Under the pieces are notes generated by a model, which saw nothing but the letters and a program-made list of their open reading frames with translations, was not told the origin of the DNA and searched no databases. A program made the translations under genes and the position numbers. This document shows, piece after piece, positions 62,914 to 64,000 of a stretch of 64,000 nucleotides of DNA. This DNA comes from Rhodanobacter sp. LX-99. GTDB taxonomy: Bacteria > Pseudomonadota > Gammaproteobacteria > Xanthomonadales > Rhodanobacteraceae. The DNA is taken from positions 124,001-188,000 of the forward strand of contig NZ_JAHFVL010000001.1 of NCBI RefSeq assembly GCF_018599185.1, in the 5' to 3' direction. Position 1 is the stretch's first letter. Every line of letters begins with the position of its first letter.

Positions 62914-64000
62914 TCATTCCGCCACAGCCAGCAGCTGACGGAGCAACTGGGTCTCGGTCGGGTCGCCGCCGCTGATCGGGGCGATCACGCTGCGCGGCGC
63001 GTCGATGCGCAGCTGCCAGCCATGTTCGTCCACCGTCTCGCCGGTGATCGCACCGGCGGCCTTCAACCGCGCATGCAGGCGCCCGGCCGACAACGGCAAC
63101 TGCAGCGCCGATTGCACCCGCTCGCCGCCGAGCAGCTCGCCCAGCGCCTGGCGCAGCAGGTCCAGCCCGACGCCGGTGGCAGCGGACAGCCACACCCGCA
63201 CCGGCTTGCCGGTGCCGTCGCGTTCGATCCGCGGCTCGGCGCCAGCCAGATCGATCTTGTTCATCACGTGCAGCTGCGGTACGTCGCCGGCGTCGATTTC
63301 CTCCAGCACGTTGTCGACCACACGATGCAGGCGATCACGCTCCTCGTCGGCGGCGTCGCTGACATGCAGCAAGAGGTCGGCGTCGCGCGCCTCGGCCAGG
63401 GTGGCGCGGAACGCGGCGACCAGGTCGTGCGGCAGCTCGCGGATGAAGCCGACGGTATCGGCCAGCACGGCCGGGCCGCAGCTGAGGTCCTCCAGCTTGC
63501 GCACGGTGGGATCGAGCGTGGCGAACAGCAGGTTGGCGGCGTAGACGTCGCCGGTGGTCAGCGCATTGAACAGGGTCGACTTGCCGGCGTTGGTGTAGCC
63601 GACCAGGGCCACGCGCGGCACCGTGTTGCGCAACCGCGCGCGGCGTTGCTGGCCGCGCTGGGTCTGCACCTTTTCCAGCCGCTTGGTGAGCATCTTGACT
63701 CGCTCGCCGAGCAGGCGGCGGTCGGTTTCCAGCTGGGTTTCGCCGGGACCGCGATTGCCGATGGCGCCGCCGCGCTGGGTGTCCAGATGGGTCCAGCCGC
63801 GCACCAGCCGGGTGGCCAGGTGCTTCAACTGGGCCAGTTCCACTTCCAGCTTGCCTTCGTGCGAACGGGCGCGCTGGGCGAAGATGTCCAGGATCAGGCC
63901 GGCGCGGTCGACCACGCGGATGCCCAGGTGTTTTTCGAGGTTGCGTTCCTGCACCGGGGTCAGCACGTGGTCGACCAGCACCAGGTCGGCCTCCAGCGCC
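62914..64000 (-). CDS. hflX: Ribosome-associated GTPase HflX (5' end outside window)
   Basis: HflX splits stalled ribosomes and is a heat-shock factor. The visible 362 residues (the N-terminus lies past 64000) include the HflX domain (DLVLVDHVLTPVQERNLEKHLG) and a G domain with GYTNAGKST, DTVGFIRELP and NKIDL. The GTPase-preceding GGAIGNRGPGETQLETDRR loop is characteristic. The gene leads the hfl operon; hfq, usually upstream, would be outside. Confidence 0.96.
   Translation of the reverse strand, partial: ALEADLVLVDHVLTPVQERNLEKHLGIRVVDRAGLILDIFAQRARSHEGKLEVELAQLKHLATRLVRGWTHLDTQRGGAIGNRGPGETQLETDRRLLGERVKMLTKRLEKVQTQRGQQRRARLRNTVPRVALVGYTNAGKSTLFNALTTGDVYAANLLFATLDPTVRKLEDLSCGPAVLADTVGFIRELPHDLVAAFRATLAEARDADLLLHVSDAADEERDRLHRVVDNVLEEIDAGDVPQLHVMNKIDLAGAEPRIERDGTGKPVRVWLSAATGVGLDLLRQALGELLGGERVQSALQLPLSAGRLHARLKAAGAITGETVDEHGWQLRIDAPRSVIAPISGGDPTETQLLRQLLAVAE

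Overview
The window is the chromosome of a GC-rich gammaproteobacterium, most likely of the Lysobacterales (Xanthomonadales), family Rhodanobacteraceae (Rhodanobacter/Dyella type). This rests on codon bias, the rpfE-recJ-(asnB)-prfB order related to the Xanthomonas rpf region, and housekeeping neighbourhoods such as clpS-clpA, nudJ-mnmA-hflD, serC-pheA-aroA-kdsB and hflX-hflK-hflC-DUF2065-purA. No prophage, CRISPR array or insertion sequence is visible. Genus-level assignment is inference.

Layout: 0-8.7 kb is one minus-strand block (yheS, rpfE-like, recJ, a SpoIIAA-like gene, asnB, prfB and a small repeat protein). 8.9-12.7 kb is plus strand: a small secreted protein, the agmatine-to-putrescine genes aguA-aguB and a TraB-family membrane protein. 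12.8-14.1 kb holds four tRNA genes (Leu-UAA, Cys, two Gly) and an HU-like gene. 14.1-21.9 kb carries pgsA, uvrC, kdsB, aroA, pheA, serC and an FHA protein on the minus strand. 22-25.4 kb holds infA facing clpS-clpA. 25.5-27.8 kb is the nudJ-mnmA-hflD operon. 27.9-34.8 kb is a phosphate block (OprP-type porin, rnt, pstSCAB, phoU) with Pho-box-like repeats before both the porin and pstS. 34.9-39 kb holds sugE under a guanidine-II-type riboswitch, a small membrane protein, rlmB and rnr. 39-43 kb holds tRNA-Leu(CAG), a VOC-family gene and gcvP under a tandem glycine riboswitch. 43-54 kb is the more variable part: a PAS-GGDEF diguanylate cyclase, an M1 aminopeptidase, a membrane-anchored cyclase-like protein, a DUF4157 two-site metalloprotease, and an ECF sigma/anti-sigma pair divergent from a secreted subtilase and a secreted Ala/Gly/Ser/Asn-rich protein. 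54-64 kb holds hipBA with three evenly spaced operators, a REP-like inverted pair, dadA-alr with divergent dadR, purA, and the hfl genes with hflX cut by the window edge.

The most striking observation is the leader of asnB. A short reading frame encodes a peptide with eight asparagines in eleven codons. It is followed by three RNA segments that can form a 1:2 pause hairpin, a 2:3 antiterminator and a 3:4 Rho-independent terminator in a mutually exclusive way. This is the complete architecture of a ribosome-mediated attenuator, tuned to charged tRNA-Asn and placed directly before asparagine synthetase. I do not recall an asparagine attenuator among the classical proteobacterial leader peptides, but I could not search for precedents.

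Other regulatory elements read directly from the sequence are the RF2 programmed frameshift, the guanidine-II riboswitch of sugE, the tandem glycine aptamers before gcvP, the Pho boxes and the hip operators.
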